A DNA stretch of 33,757 nucleotides from Flammeovirgaceae bacterium (GCA_023251155.1 JAHEZH010000051.1:1322-35078), one strand, 5' to 3'; positions 15,411 through 24,342 are shown, numbered from the stretch's first letter. Numbers and translations: made by a program. The notes: generated by a model not told the origin, from the letters alone.

Positions 15411-17086
15411 CTGGTTTGGTTTTCCTGTGGCAATACTACTTTGAAGGTGGTGCCCTCATTTACCTTACTGGTCACTTCAATCTGTCCGCCCAGCGATTCA
15501 ATCTGAGTTTTTACCAGATAAAGACCAAGGCCTTTGCCTTCTACATGAAAATGAAAGCGCTTGTAGAGATTGAACAAGTGTTGCCTGTTCTTTTCCAGGT
15601 CAATTCCCAACCCATGGTCAGTAACGTGCAGGTGTATCTTGCTCTCTTTTTCAAATACATGGATAGTAATGATGGGTTCTTTTTCCGGATTCCGGTATTT
15701 GATGGCATTGCTCATCAGGTTATAAAATATACTTTCAATATAGGGAGAAAGGGAAAAGAGGGTTTTTACTTCCAGATGGCAGGTGAGTTTTGTTTTGGTT
15801 TCGGTGAGCTCATGCTCCAGCAGTGATTTTACTTTATCGAGCACATTCTCCAGGTCAATTCTGGAATAGACCTGTGTACTTAATTTTTGTACACCCAGTA
15901 TCTGGCTCAGGTCTTTAATAACATGATCAAGATCCATGGTGGACTTCACCATCATGTGTTCAATGTCCAGGCGTTCCTGCGGATCTGTGGAGGAATCCAA
16001 TATATAGGAGAGTCCCACCAAACGCGCCATGGGTGCACGCAGGTTGTGCGAAATGATGTAAGTGAATTGTTCTAACCGATTGTTATGTTCGATCAGTTCT
16101 GTATTGGTTCGCTTAAGATTTTGGGTTTGACGGTCTACTTCCTGTGTAAGTTCTTCGTTTTTCTTTTTGATAAGTTGATTTTGTTCTTCAATGATTCGTT
16201 GCGCTTCTTCCAGGCGAAGGTTACGCTCGTTGAGGGCGATACTTTGTTTTTCTATTTCTGCTTTTTGATCATGAAGGTGTTCGTTGTGCAGAGCGATCTC
16301 TTCATTTTGAGCGGTGATCTCCTCATTTTGTGCCTGTATTTCGGTGGTGCGCTCGGCTACCATTTTTTCCAGCTGGATATTCTGTCCTTCCAGGATTTTG
16401 TTTTTTTCTTCTTCCGTCCATCGCAATTTTTCAGATAGCCAAATGAAGCGGCTGGCCGAATAAGCCGTGAAGGCAAGGGTAGGGCCGGCAATAAGAAACA
16501 GTATGATCTGAAGCCAGTAACTGTTTTTTAATGCTTGCTGATAACGGGCACGGGCCTGGGCAGCAATGGTATCTTCAAACCTGCCCACCTTGACAGAGAA
16601 ATTACGATAGGCTACCCAGGTAAGATAGCCGTTGTTTTCGTTCAGTAGTTGTAAGAACTCCCGGTCTTTCTTTTCATCCACCAACTGGAGCATATAATTC
16701 ACCTGATCAAAGTAGGTATTGACCGAGTCGCGCATCATATAAAAATCCTGCATCGGGAATTGCTGACGGATTAATGACTGCTCGATGGACGTGAAGAATT
16801 TGTCTTTTCTTTCAAACCCTTCATGCACGACGTACGATTGTGCTTCGCTGTGATTCAAGGCATAGCCGCGCACTCCCATATCAATCTGGTGAAGGGTGCG
16901 TACAATATCCAGGGTATTGATTTTGATCTGCTCGGCTTCCTTTTGCAACCATACGTTTTGCTCAATGATGAGGCTGTTGCGATAGATGAGGTACGCATTG
17001 GTAATCAGTAAAATCATGACCATCGCGACCAGCGTATAAATAATAGACCCAGTAATTCTTTTTTTTCCGGACGCGGGGTGGCTCAT
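15398..17086 (-). CDS. CHASE3-type membrane sensor histidine kinase
   Basis: This 562-residue hybrid-free kinase has TM1 (about 13-35), a periplasmic CHASE3-like helical sensor (about 40-185, with MGVRGYALNHSE), TM2 (about 190-212), then a long coiled coil (about 225-340) rich in Q, N and E (AQNEEITAQNEEIALHNEHL). The H-box follows, with H347 in YIISHNLRAP, and the catalytic domain has the N-box N456-x3-N460, G1 D490-HGLGID and G2 GKGLGLYLVK near 517. All core residues are intact, so it should be active. No response regulator gene lies nearby, so it is an orphan. It lies 75 bases downstream of eutC on the same strand and could receive read-through from the ethanolamine operon. A terminator overlaps its stop. 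Confidence 0.92.
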   Translation of the reverse strand: MSHPASGKKRITGSIIYTLVAMVMILLITNAYLIYRNSLIIEQNVWLQKEAEQIKINTLDIVRTLHQIDMGVRGYALNHSEAQSYVVHEGFERKDKFFTSIEQSLIRQQFPMQDFYMMRDSVNTYFDQVNYMLQLVDEKKDREFLQLLNENNGYLTWVAYRNFSVKVGRFEDTIAAQARARYQQALKNSYWLQIILFLIAGPTLAFTAYSASRFIWLSEKLRWTEEEKNKILEGQNIQLEKMVAERTTEIQAQNEEITAQNEEIALHNEHLHDQKAEIEKQSIALNERNLRLEEAQRIIEEQNQLIKKKNEELTQEVDRQTQNLKRTNTELIEHNNRLEQFTYIISHNLRAPMARLVGLSYILDSSTDPQERLDIEHMMVKSTMDLDHVIKDLSQILGVQKLSTQVYSRIDLENVLDKVKSLLEHELTETKTKLTCHLEVKTLFSLSPYIESIFYNLMSNAIKYRNPEKEPIITIHVFEKESKIHLHVTDHGLGIDLEKNRQHLFNLYKRFHFHVEGKGLGLYLVKTQIESLGGQIEVTSKVNEGTTFKVVLPQENQTSSTT

Positions 17087-17161
17087 TTAGAGAAAATGAT
17101 TTACCTAAATTATTGAGTGGCCGCTCAAAAACCTAAAGCTCGGATGTAAATGATGGGGTAT

Positions 17162-17923
17162 TCAGGAAATCAGGCCGCTTTCATCTTTTAAATGGACTCC
17201 GGCCACCTTTCTGCGCAGGGATTCACTGATCAGGTAGAATATTTTTTGCGATGCTACCGAGTAGGAGAGCCCTTCCGGACGGATGTTGGAGACACAGTTG
17301 CGGGATTCGTCTGTTAAACCAATGGCCGGATGATAAGTAATATAAGCCCCCAGGCTGTTGGGAGAACTAAGACCAGGCCGCTCTCCGATCAGTATCAACG
17401 AAAGTTTTGCCTGTAGAAGAAATCCCACCTCATCACCAATGGCCACACGCCCTTGCTCTACGATGGTGAGTGGTGCCAGCTGAAGCTTGCTGCTTTGCAA
17501 CTGTGGAATCAACAGGTCAAGTAAATGAAATGCATGGTCATGAATGGCTTTGGCAGACAATCCATCGGTAAGGATAATCGCTACATCCGAAGCAGGCGAT
17601 GAAAGAGAAGTTAACTGATCTGCTGAACTTTTGTTTAATCTTTTGCCAAGATCAGGACGTTGTAAATATTCCTGTCGTGAATTTATCTGGCTTTGTAGTG
17701 GCGTAATGGGTAGATTAAATTTCGTCAGTGACTTTGTCAGTTCGGATAAAGACAGGGTTGAATAAACCGCATCACGCGCATGGGCATGGGCAAGTTTGAA
17801 GTGCAGGGATTCTTTTAAGGGTACACTGTTCCCCGTTCGGCCTAAGGCAATGCGGGCATCTGTGAAGGACCGCAATGATTTCCATTGACCGGCAGCATCC
17901 TCCGGGTGCGATAGTTCTTTCAT
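17162..17923 (-). CDS. eutC: Ethanolamine ammonia-lyase small subunit
   Basis: This 253-residue protein is the light chain of adenosylcobalamin-dependent ethanolamine ammonia-lyase, which cleaves ethanolamine to acetaldehyde and ammonia with EutB. Family motifs are plain: ARIALGRTGNSVPLKESLHF (about 24-43) with the following KLAHAHARDAV, the ILTDGLSAKA segment, GERPGLSSPNSLGAYITY, and SRNCVSNIRPEGL near the C terminus. The variable N-terminal extension before the core is very short, shorter than in enterobacterial EutC. Its start follows the eutB stop by one base, so the subunits are co-translated in the right ratio. Confidence 0.95.
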   Translation of the reverse strand: MKELSHPEDAAGQWKSLRSFTDARIALGRTGNSVPLKESLHFKLAHAHARDAVYSTLSLSELTKSLTKFNLPITPLQSQINSRQEYLQRPDLGKRLNKSSADQLTSLSSPASDVAIILTDGLSAKAIHDHAFHLLDLLIPQLQSSKLQLAPLTIVEQGRVAIGDEVGFLLQAKLSLILIGERPGLSSPNSLGAYITYHPAIGLTDESRNCVSNIRPEGLSYSVASQKIFYLISESLRRKVAGVHLKDESGLIS

Positions 17924-17924
17924 T

Positions 17925-19301
17925 TCAATTAATATGGTTGAGCAACCGATGGGAATTGCTTACAGGAAGAAGCTTGCCCTGGTCATCAGTAATGCCTTGG
18001 TTGTACAACCACGCACCAAACTCAGGAGCATGTTTCAGTTGCAATACCTCGCGCAGGTAAAGGGCATCGTGAAATGAAGTGGACTGATAGTTCAGCATGA
18101 TGTCATCCGCGCCCGGTACTCCCATGATGAAATTACAACCCGCTACACCCAGTAATGTGACCAGGTTATCCATGTCATCCTGGTCCGCTTCGGCGTGATT
18201 GGTATAGCAAACATCCACCCCCATGGGTAACCCCAATAACTTGGCGCAGAAAAGATCTTCCAGCGCTGCACGGGTTATCTGTTTGCCGTCATACAAATAT
18301 TCGGGGCCAATAAAGCCAACGACAGAGTTAACAAGCAGTGGATCAAACTTTCGCGCCACGGCATACGCACGTGCTTCACAGGTTTGCTGATCCATACCAT
18401 GATGTGCATTAGCCGATAATGCACTTCCCTGTCCTGTTTCAAAATACATCACATTGTTGCCGGCTGTTCCTCTGTTTAATGATAAGGTGGCTTCATGTAC
18501 CTCCTTCAGTAATTTCAGATCGATGCCAAAACTTTTATTTGCTTTCTCCGTCCCGGCTATGGATTGAAAGGCGAGGTCAACGGGGGTATTTTGATTCACC
18601 AGGTCAAGCGTAGTGGTGGCATGACACAGTACACACGTCTGTGTCGGAATGGCGAAACGCTCACGGAATTCATCCAGCATGTTTACCAGCGAAGTCATGG
18701 TTGCCGGATGATCGGATGCGGGGTTAATGCCGATCACAGCATCACCACATCCGTAAAGCAAACCATCAATCATGCTGGCTGCAATACCGCGAAGGTCATC
18801 GGTAGGATGATTGGGCTGAAGCCGCGTGGCAAAGTGCCCTTTCAGTCCAAGGGTATTGCGAAAGCGGGTAACCACCTCGCACTTCTTTGCCACACTGATT
18901 AAATCCTGGTTGCGCATGAGTTTGGATACAGCGGCCACCATTTCAGGGGTGATGCCGGCAGCAATTTGTTGCAGCTGTGATGTGGTGGTAGTGTCTGCCA
19001 GGAGCCAGTCACGGAATTCACCAACGGTGAGTGAACTGATCAATGCGAAGGAGGATGTATTGTGTTCATCGATAATTAATCGGGTAACTTCATCGTCTTC
19101 ATAAGGCACCAGGGCTTCATTGATAAACGTTTTTAAGGTTACCTCCGCCAATGCCATCTGTGCCGCTACTCGTTCTTCGTACGTAAGTGCTGCTACTCCG
19201 GCCAATGCATCACCTGACCGAGAGGGAGCAGCTTTTGCCAGCAGTTCTTTCAGACTTTCAAACCGGTAGGTAGTACTTTGCAGGGTGTGACGAAATTCCA
19301 T
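17925..19301 (-). CDS. eutB: Ethanolamine ammonia-lyase large subunit
   Basis: This 458-residue TIM-barrel subunit holds the active site and cobalamin interface. Length matches the family (about 453). Substrate-binding residues known from E. coli EutB are present: R160 and Q162 in TRLQPNHPTDD, N193 in IGINPA, E288 in FETGQGSALS (E287 in E. coli numbering) and D363 in MGVDVCYTNH (D362). The enzyme requires adenosylcobalamin. The gene starts three bases after the permease stop and is followed by eutC after one base, giving a compact permease-eutB-eutC operon. Genes for the reactivase EutA, the aldehyde dehydrogenase EutE and shell proteins are not in this window. Confidence 0.97.
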   Translation of the reverse strand: MEFRHTLQSTTYRFESLKELLAKAAPSRSGDALAGVAALTYEERVAAQMALAEVTLKTFINEALVPYEDDEVTRLIIDEHNTSSFALISSLTVGEFRDWLLADTTTTSQLQQIAAGITPEMVAAVSKLMRNQDLISVAKKCEVVTRFRNTLGLKGHFATRLQPNHPTDDLRGIAASMIDGLLYGCGDAVIGINPASDHPATMTSLVNMLDEFRERFAIPTQTCVLCHATTTLDLVNQNTPVDLAFQSIAGTEKANKSFGIDLKLLKEVHEATLSLNRGTAGNNVMYFETGQGSALSANAHHGMDQQTCEARAYAVARKFDPLLVNSVVGFIGPEYLYDGKQITRAALEDLFCAKLLGLPMGVDVCYTNHAEADQDDMDNLVTLLGVAGCNFIMGVPGADDIMLNYQSTSFHDALYLREVLQLKHAPEFGAWLYNQGITDDQGKLLPVSNSHRLLNHIN

Positions 19302-19304
19302 AAA

Positions 19305-20636
19305 TCAATTTACCTCTTTCGGATCGATAGCGATGTGTTTTGCAGTGGTGTTTTTTCTGATGATATAAAATAAGAGGGCAGAAAATAATAAACCGATTAA
19401 AAATAATAAACTGATGAATGGGTTGTAGTACACGATGGCCACAAGACAAATGCTGGAGAGTACCAGTGCGATAAAGGGAAAGTAAGGATAGAATGGTGCT
19501 TTGAAAGGACGAATCAGAAGGGATTCTTTCTTTCGCAATACAAATAAGGAGAGCATACTGATCATGTACATCACCACGGCACCGAGCACCGCAATGAGAA
19601 TTAACTGATCCGTAGTGCCTGTGCTTAAAGCAATGCAGCCAATGACGGCTCCCACCGTCAATGACCAGTGAGGAGTTTGAAAGCGCTGATTGATCTGAGC
19701 AAGAAAACCGGGAACATACCCGCTTCGTGCCAGGGCAAACAGTTGACGTGAATAAGTAATGATGGTACCATGAAAAGACGCAATCAACCCAAACAAACCA
19801 ACGCTGGCGAAGAGTTGTGTCAGCGGATTGTCTTTACCGAATATCATGCGCAAGGCTTCGGGTAATGGATAATCAATTCTGCTTAACAAATGCCAGTCGC
19901 CAATACCTGCGGTAACCATCATCACGGCCAATGCCAGCACAACTAATGTAAGTAACCCATACAGGTATCCTTTCGGTATGTCGCGCTTGGGATTTTCTAC
20001 TTCTTCGGCTACCATCGCTACTCCTTCAATGGCCAGGTAAAACCAGATGGCGAAAGGCAGCGCTGCGAATACACCACTCCATCCTGAAGGAAAAGCGTCG
20101 GCAGTAAAATTTTTATATTCAAAATGGGGTGCTGCTATACCAATGAACACCAGTAATTCAAGCACTGCGAGGATTGTAATGATGAGTGAAAAGGTAGCCG
20201 ATTCTTTGATGCCTAACAGATTGATGAGGGTGAAAACAATATAGCAGGAGTAAGCCACCGTAAGCACCGGGAGAGAAGGATAAAGAAAATGAGTATAGCT
20301 GCCCAACGCAAAAGCAATGGCGGGAGTAGTGAAGAGAAACTCAATCAAGGTGGCATAGCCTGCAATGAAGCCACCCCATTCACCAAAGGCACGATGCGCG
20401 TACGCAAAGGGTCCGCCTGCATGGGGTATTAGCGTAGTCAGTTCAGTAAAACTGAAGATGAAGGTGATGTACAGGAGAGTGACTACCAATGTGGCGACCA
20501 GAAACCCACCTGTGCCTGCCATCTCCCAGCCAAAGTTCCATCCAAAATATTCTCCGGAGATCACCAGCCCTACAGCAATGGCCCACAGGTGAACGGGTTT
20601 TAAAACTTTGCGCAAAGAGGAAGCAGGAGCAGACAT
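19305..20636 (-). CDS. eat: Ethanolamine permease (APC family)
   Basis: This 443-residue amino acid/polyamine/organocation transporter has about 12 helices and the N-terminal signature LWAIAVGLVISGEYFGWNFG, typical of ethanolamine permeases. PHAGGPFAYAHRAFGEWGGF in the TM2-TM3 region is also as expected. It imports ethanolamine for the lyase encoded immediately downstream, and this context supports the assignment strongly. The stop is three bases from the eutB start. The ATG at 20636 (MSAPASSLRKVLKPVHLWA) gives the normal length. It shares a 187-base divergent region with the ATP-grasp cluster; I found no cobalamin-riboswitch-like element there. Confidence 0.92.
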   Translation of the reverse strand: MSAPASSLRKVLKPVHLWAIAVGLVISGEYFGWNFGWEMAGTGGFLVATLVVTLLYITFIFSFTELTTLIPHAGGPFAYAHRAFGEWGGFIAGYATLIEFLFTTPAIAFALGSYTHFLYPSLPVLTVAYSCYIVFTLINLLGIKESATFSLIITILAVLELLVFIGIAAPHFEYKNFTADAFPSGWSGVFAALPFAIWFYLAIEGVAMVAEEVENPKRDIPKGYLYGLLTLVVLALAVMMVTAGIGDWHLLSRIDYPLPEALRMIFGKDNPLTQLFASVGLFGLIASFHGTIITYSRQLFALARSGYVPGFLAQINQRFQTPHWSLTVGAVIGCIALSTGTTDQLILIAVLGAVVMYMISMLSLFVLRKKESLLIRPFKAPFYPYFPFIALVLSSICLVAIVYYNPFISLLFLIGLLFSALLFYIIRKNTTAKHIAIDPKEVN

Positions 20637-20823
20637 ACGAGTGAAACTAATGCTTTTTTATGTTCATAAACAATGGTCGCCCATTTTAATACTGCGGATA
20701 AGAATAGTTTAAGAATTTACTGCGGGCACATTCGATTGCGAAAATAATTTTCAGTTGATTTTTTAGAAAATACTTTTGCTCTTGGTACTTTACGAGGAGA
20801 AGATTCTTAACCTATAAAGACCA
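20637..20823. other. Divergent promoter region between the ethanolamine and ATP-grasp operons
   Basis: This AT-rich region must drive two operons. For the plus strand an exact TAnnTTTG motif, TACTTTTG, lies at 20771-20778, with only a weak -33 (TTG at 20755-20757 is too close at 13 bases). It would give a leader of about 40 bases before the GTG at 20824. For the minus strand I see no clear promoter. No cobalamin-riboswitch B12 box is seen on either strand. Confidence 0.5.
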
Positions 20824-22266
20824 GTGGAGTTATTCAAGAATTACCCTGTTGATTCACGTGTGTGGGATGAAATGTATAGTCAGGACAGTAAGGTACGTGA
20901 ACAGTATCAGCATGTCTACGATTTTCTGCTCCAGATCTCATCGGATGAATTGAGCAAGAAAGAAGAACTGGCGAGAAGGTTATTCATGAGCCAGGGCATC
21001 ACCTTCACTGTATATTCCAGCGGTGAAGGCATCGAAAAGATTTTTCCGTTCGATATCATTCCTCGCATCATTACTGCTGCGGAGTGGAGCCTGGTAGAGC
21101 GTGGTATCAAACAGCGGCTGAATGCACTCAATCTTTTTTTGAAAGATGTGTATCATGAACAGTTTATCTTAAAAGATGGTGTAGTGCCTGCGGAGCTGGT
21201 GTATTCGTGTCCGCATTTTCTTCGCGAGATGCAAGGGGTGAATGTGCCGCATGATATCTATGTTCATATTGCCGGTATCGACCTGATCCGCGATCATGAC
21301 GGAACGTTTTACGTGCTGGAAGATAATCTGCGTACCCCTTCCGGTGTATCATACATGATTGAGAACAGGGAAATTACCAAGCGTATTTTTCCTGACCTCA
21401 TTCCTCAGAATTTTGTGCGCCCGGTAACGCAGTACCCCACTATTCTTCATCGCAATCTTCAGGAGCTTTCTCCCCGCAAGACTTCATCACCCAATGTGGT
21501 GTTGCTTACTCCGGGTATTTATAACTCCGCCTACTTTGAGCACACCACACTTGCCCGCCTGATGGGTATTGAACTGGTGGAAGGTCGCGACCTGGTGGTA
21601 GAAAATCATAAAGTGTTCATGAAGACAACGGCAGGTCTTCAGCAGGTAGATGTTATTTACCGCAGAGTGGATGACGACTTTCTTGATCCGCTCGTATTTA
21701 ACCCGGAAAGTACATTGGGGGTATCGGGTTTGTTATCGGCTTACCGCAAGGGAAATGTAGCGATCGTTAATTCAATCGGTAACGGAGTTGCTGATGATAA
21801 GGCCATCTATGTATATGTGCCTGATATGATCCGGTATTACCTCAATGAAGAACCGATATTGAAAAATGTTCCTACCTATCGTCTTGAAAAGCCGGAAGAG
21901 AGGGAAGAGGTGTTGAAGAACATTCATAAAATGGTGGTAAAGAAAACCAATGAATCAGGAGGGTACGGAATGCTGATGGGGAATTCCGCCAGTGAGGAAG
22001 AAATCACGGCGTATAAAAAGGAAATTATCAAAGATCCGCGCCAGTTCATTGCACAGCCGATCATCAGTTTGTCTTCTTCCCCCTGCTATATCAATGGCAA
22101 AGCGCAGCCGCGAAGAATAGATCTTCGGCCGTTTGCTTTGTGCGGACCTTCAGGTATTGAAATTGTTGCCGGGGGACTGACCCGCGTAGCACTGCGAGAA
22201 GGATCGCTGGTAGTGAATTCCTCGCAAGGTGGTGGCAGTAAAGATACGTGGGTGCTGGCAAAATAA
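20824..22266 (+). CDS. Circularly permuted ATP-grasp type 2 protein (DUF404/DUF407)
   Basis: This 480-residue protein belongs to the CP_ATPgrasp_2 family. The typical segments are NLFLKDVYHEQFIL, PHDIYVHIAGIDLIRDHDG, FYVLEDNLRTPSGVSYMIEN (about 170-188), and the C-terminal glycine-rich part ESGGYGMLMGNSASEEE and GGLTRVALREGSLVVNSSQG. The family is predicted to be an ATP-dependent amide-forming ligase, with no firmly established product. The start is a GTG, because an in-frame stop lies 12 bases upstream and the conserved opening MELFKNYPVDSRVWDEM needs it. It is the first gene of a three-gene cluster with alpha-E and transglutaminase proteins, a conserved arrangement in many bacteria. Confidence 0.9.
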   Translation: MELFKNYPVDSRVWDEMYSQDSKVREQYQHVYDFLLQISSDELSKKEELARRLFMSQGITFTVYSSGEGIEKIFPFDIIPRIITAAEWSLVERGIKQRLNALNLFLKDVYHEQFILKDGVVPAELVYSCPHFLREMQGVNVPHDIYVHIAGIDLIRDHDGTFYVLEDNLRTPSGVSYMIENREITKRIFPDLIPQNFVRPVTQYPTILHRNLQELSPRKTSSPNVVLLTPGIYNSAYFEHTTLARLMGIELVEGRDLVVENHKVFMKTTAGLQQVDVIYRRVDDDFLDPLVFNPESTLGVSGLLSAYRKGNVAIVNSIGNGVADDKAIYVYVPDMIRYYLNEEPILKNVPTYRLEKPEEREEVLKNIHKMVVKKTNESGGYGMLMGNSASEEEITAYKKEIIKDPRQFIAQPIISLSSSPCYINGKAQPRRIDLRPFALCGPSGIEIVAGGLTRVALREGSLVVNSSQGGGSKDTWVLAK

Positions 22267-22325
22267 AATGACCAATTTGAAAATGACGAATACCATTAAC
22301 TATAGACTTAACCTTTTTACTATTC

Positions 22326-23261
22326 ATGCTGAGCCGCGTTGCTGATTCGTTGTATTGGATGTCGCGCTACCTGGAGCGTACCGATAACATCTTGCGCATA
22401 TTGATCATGAACCATCAGTCTTCGCAGGACAATCCGGAAGAATTCAGCTGGAAACCCATGCTGAAAATCTTCAGTGAGCTGGATGATGATAAAATTGCGG
22501 CTATCGAAAAAAACGGCAGGCAGGTATTGCACTACATGGTGGTGGATAAGGAGAACCCTTCTTCTGTGTTTAATATGGTATCGCGCTCACGTGAAAATGC
22601 ACGTGCCGTACAGGATAATATCACCAAGGAACTGTGGCAGTCACTCAATGAATTTTATCATTACGTGCGTGATCCCCAGCTGGAAGCTTCGCTGCGTACG
22701 GAAGATCCGGTCACCGTTTTGGATACACTCATCCGCCATTGCATGGTGTTTTACGGTGTGAGCGATAGCACGATGTTCCGGGGTGAGGGGCTTTGTTTTA
22801 TGAACCTGGGCAAATACCTGGAGCGTGTGGTGCAGACCGCAAGCATTCTTGAAGTAAAATTCAAAGACAAGGAAAGTGAACTGGAGATGACCAATGACAC
22901 TACTTTCTGGAAGTACCTGCTGATGTCGATCTCCGGCTATGCTCTTTACCTGAAGCGCTATCGCTCCGGGTTTGAAGCACGCAATGTGGTCGATCAGGTG
23001 TTGTTCAATGTCGATTTTCCGCATTCGGTATTGTATTCGCTTAACCAGGTGCATCGTCAGTTTGGTCGTTTGCGGAGTGAACACAACACCGAAGGCTATG
23101 CCCGTATTGACAACCTGATCGGTAAAATCCGAAGTAAAATTCAATACGCGGATGTAGCCAGTGTGTTACGTGTGGGGATGCATAACTACCTTACGGAAAT
23201 CAATGATGATGTGAATGCCATCGGTTCTGCACTCAATCAATATTACTTTGCCTACAGTTAA
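22326..23261 (+). CDS. Alpha-E domain protein (DUF403)
   Basis: This 311-residue all-helical protein opens with the family hallmark MLSRVADSLYWMSRYLERTD. The alpha-E domain is found next to, or fused with, circularly permuted ATP-grasp proteins and transglutaminases, and is thought to help in a peptide or amide synthesis pathway. No catalytic residues are known. The length is typical. It begins 60 bases after the ATP-grasp stop and ends 15 bases before the transglutaminase start, so the three are one operon. No membrane helix or signal peptide is visible. Confidence 0.92.
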   Translation: MLSRVADSLYWMSRYLERTDNILRILIMNHQSSQDNPEEFSWKPMLKIFSELDDDKIAAIEKNGRQVLHYMVVDKENPSSVFNMVSRSRENARAVQDNITKELWQSLNEFYHYVRDPQLEASLRTEDPVTVLDTLIRHCMVFYGVSDSTMFRGEGLCFMNLGKYLERVVQTASILEVKFKDKESELEMTNDTTFWKYLLMSISGYALYLKRYRSGFEARNVVDQVLFNVDFPHSVLYSLNQVHRQFGRLRSEHNTEGYARIDNLIGKIRSKIQYADVASVLRVGMHNYLTEINDDVNAIGSALNQYYFAYS

Positions 23262-23276
23262 TCTTTATTTTTGATC

Positions 23277-24245
23277 ATGTCTGAATTTACCATCCGTCAC
23301 ATCACCCGCTATACTTACGAAGACACGGTTCGCGACAGCGCTAATCAGATTATGTTATATCCACTGGTGGGTGAGTATCAGGAAGTGCTGAGTCATTCAT
23401 TGAATATAACCAGTAAGCCACTGGTGAATATTCATCAGGATTACTATGGTAACCAAGTGGGAACGTTTACCCAGGCGCAACCTCACCGCGAGCTGGTAAT
23501 TGATTCCCAGCTTAAAGTGGTGATCAATAGCCGTCCGGTTCCCAAAGATGTTGTCTCGTTCGAGATACAATGGCAGGAGCTGGACGCACTGCGTTCGAAA
23601 CTGGAGTTTATCGATTTCATGAAAGCGGAACGTTTTGAAGCACTTCCGGAAGTAAAGGCCGTGCTGGAAGAAGAGCGTTGCAAGAACTGTACGCCATTGG
23701 AAACAGCACAACGCTTCAGTCAGTATGTGTTTGATACCTTCGCTTACCGAAAAGGAATCACTACGGTAGAGACTACATTGGATGAAGTGTGGAAACTGAA
23801 GTCGGGCGTGTGCCAGGATTTTGCCCATATACTTTTAGTGATGCTTCGTTTGACTGGTATACCAGCACGTTATGTGAGTGGTTATATCTGTCCGAATAAA
23901 AAAGGAATGCGCGGAGAAGGGGCAACCCATGCCTGGGTAGAAGCATACATTCCCGGATATGGCTGGCTGGGGCTTGACCCGACCAACAATTGCCTGGTGA
24001 ATGAAACACACCTTCGTCTTGCCGTAGGAAAGAATTTCTCCGATTGCTCACCGGTGAAAGGTACCTATCGCGGCACCTCCAATCATACACTTGAGGTTTC
24101 CGTAGTCGTGACTTATGAAGATGGAAAAACGCCATTGGTGGATGAAGTAGTTGCCTTACCGGTTCCGGCCACTTCGATGTCCACGTATAAAAACTCTTTC
24201 CGCAGACACCAGGAGATGCAAATGCAACAGCAGCAACAACAGTAG
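23277..24245 (+). CDS. Transglutaminase-like cysteine protease domain protein
   Basis: This 322-residue cytoplasmic protein has the N-terminal bacterial transglutaminase-associated beta domain (about 1-110, RHITRYTYEDTVRDSANQIM) and a transglutaminase-like core. The catalytic triad is intact: C179 in SGVCQDFAHI, H218 in GATHAWVEAYI and D234 in GLDPTNN. Members act as peptidases or amide-cleaving or forming enzymes. I use the ATG at 23277 rather than the TTG at 23271. It ends in a glutamine-rich tail (QMQQQQQQ), encoded by CAA/CAG repeats, which may be a lineage-specific extension. Third gene of the ATP-grasp/alpha-E cluster. The proteasome-like Anbu gene that sometimes joins this cluster is not present here. 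Confidence 0.93.
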   Translation: MSEFTIRHITRYTYEDTVRDSANQIMLYPLVGEYQEVLSHSLNITSKPLVNIHQDYYGNQVGTFTQAQPHRELVIDSQLKVVINSRPVPKDVVSFEIQWQELDALRSKLEFIDFMKAERFEALPEVKAVLEEERCKNCTPLETAQRFSQYVFDTFAYRKGITTVETTLDEVWKLKSGVCQDFAHILLVMLRLTGIPARYVSGYICPNKKGMRGEGATHAWVEAYIPGYGWLGLDPTNNCLVNETHLRLAVGKNFSDCSPVKGTYRGTSNHTLEVSVVVTYEDGKTPLVDEVVALPVPATSMSTYKNSFRRHQEMQMQQQQQQ

Positions 24246-24342
24246 CAGGCAGATCAGTAAAGCGATACAAAAGATGAAATGAGGAGAAGGCAGTGGATTC
24301 CACATTGACCAGATGTTTATCCGGCTTCGTGCATCCAGCCCC

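Noticed and set aside
15416-15826. A plus-strand 136-codon frame inside the histidine kinase gene
   Set aside because: It lies opposite the intact HATPase domain with conserved N, G1 and G2 boxes, so it is a shadow.
18564-18902. A plus-strand frame inside eutB
   Set aside because: It is antisense to the conserved eutB core, whose active-site residues are all present.
20637-20823. A possible cobalamin riboswitch before the ethanolamine permease
   Set aside because: I looked for the conserved B12-box wording on both strands and found none, and 187 bases are shared with another operon's promoter.
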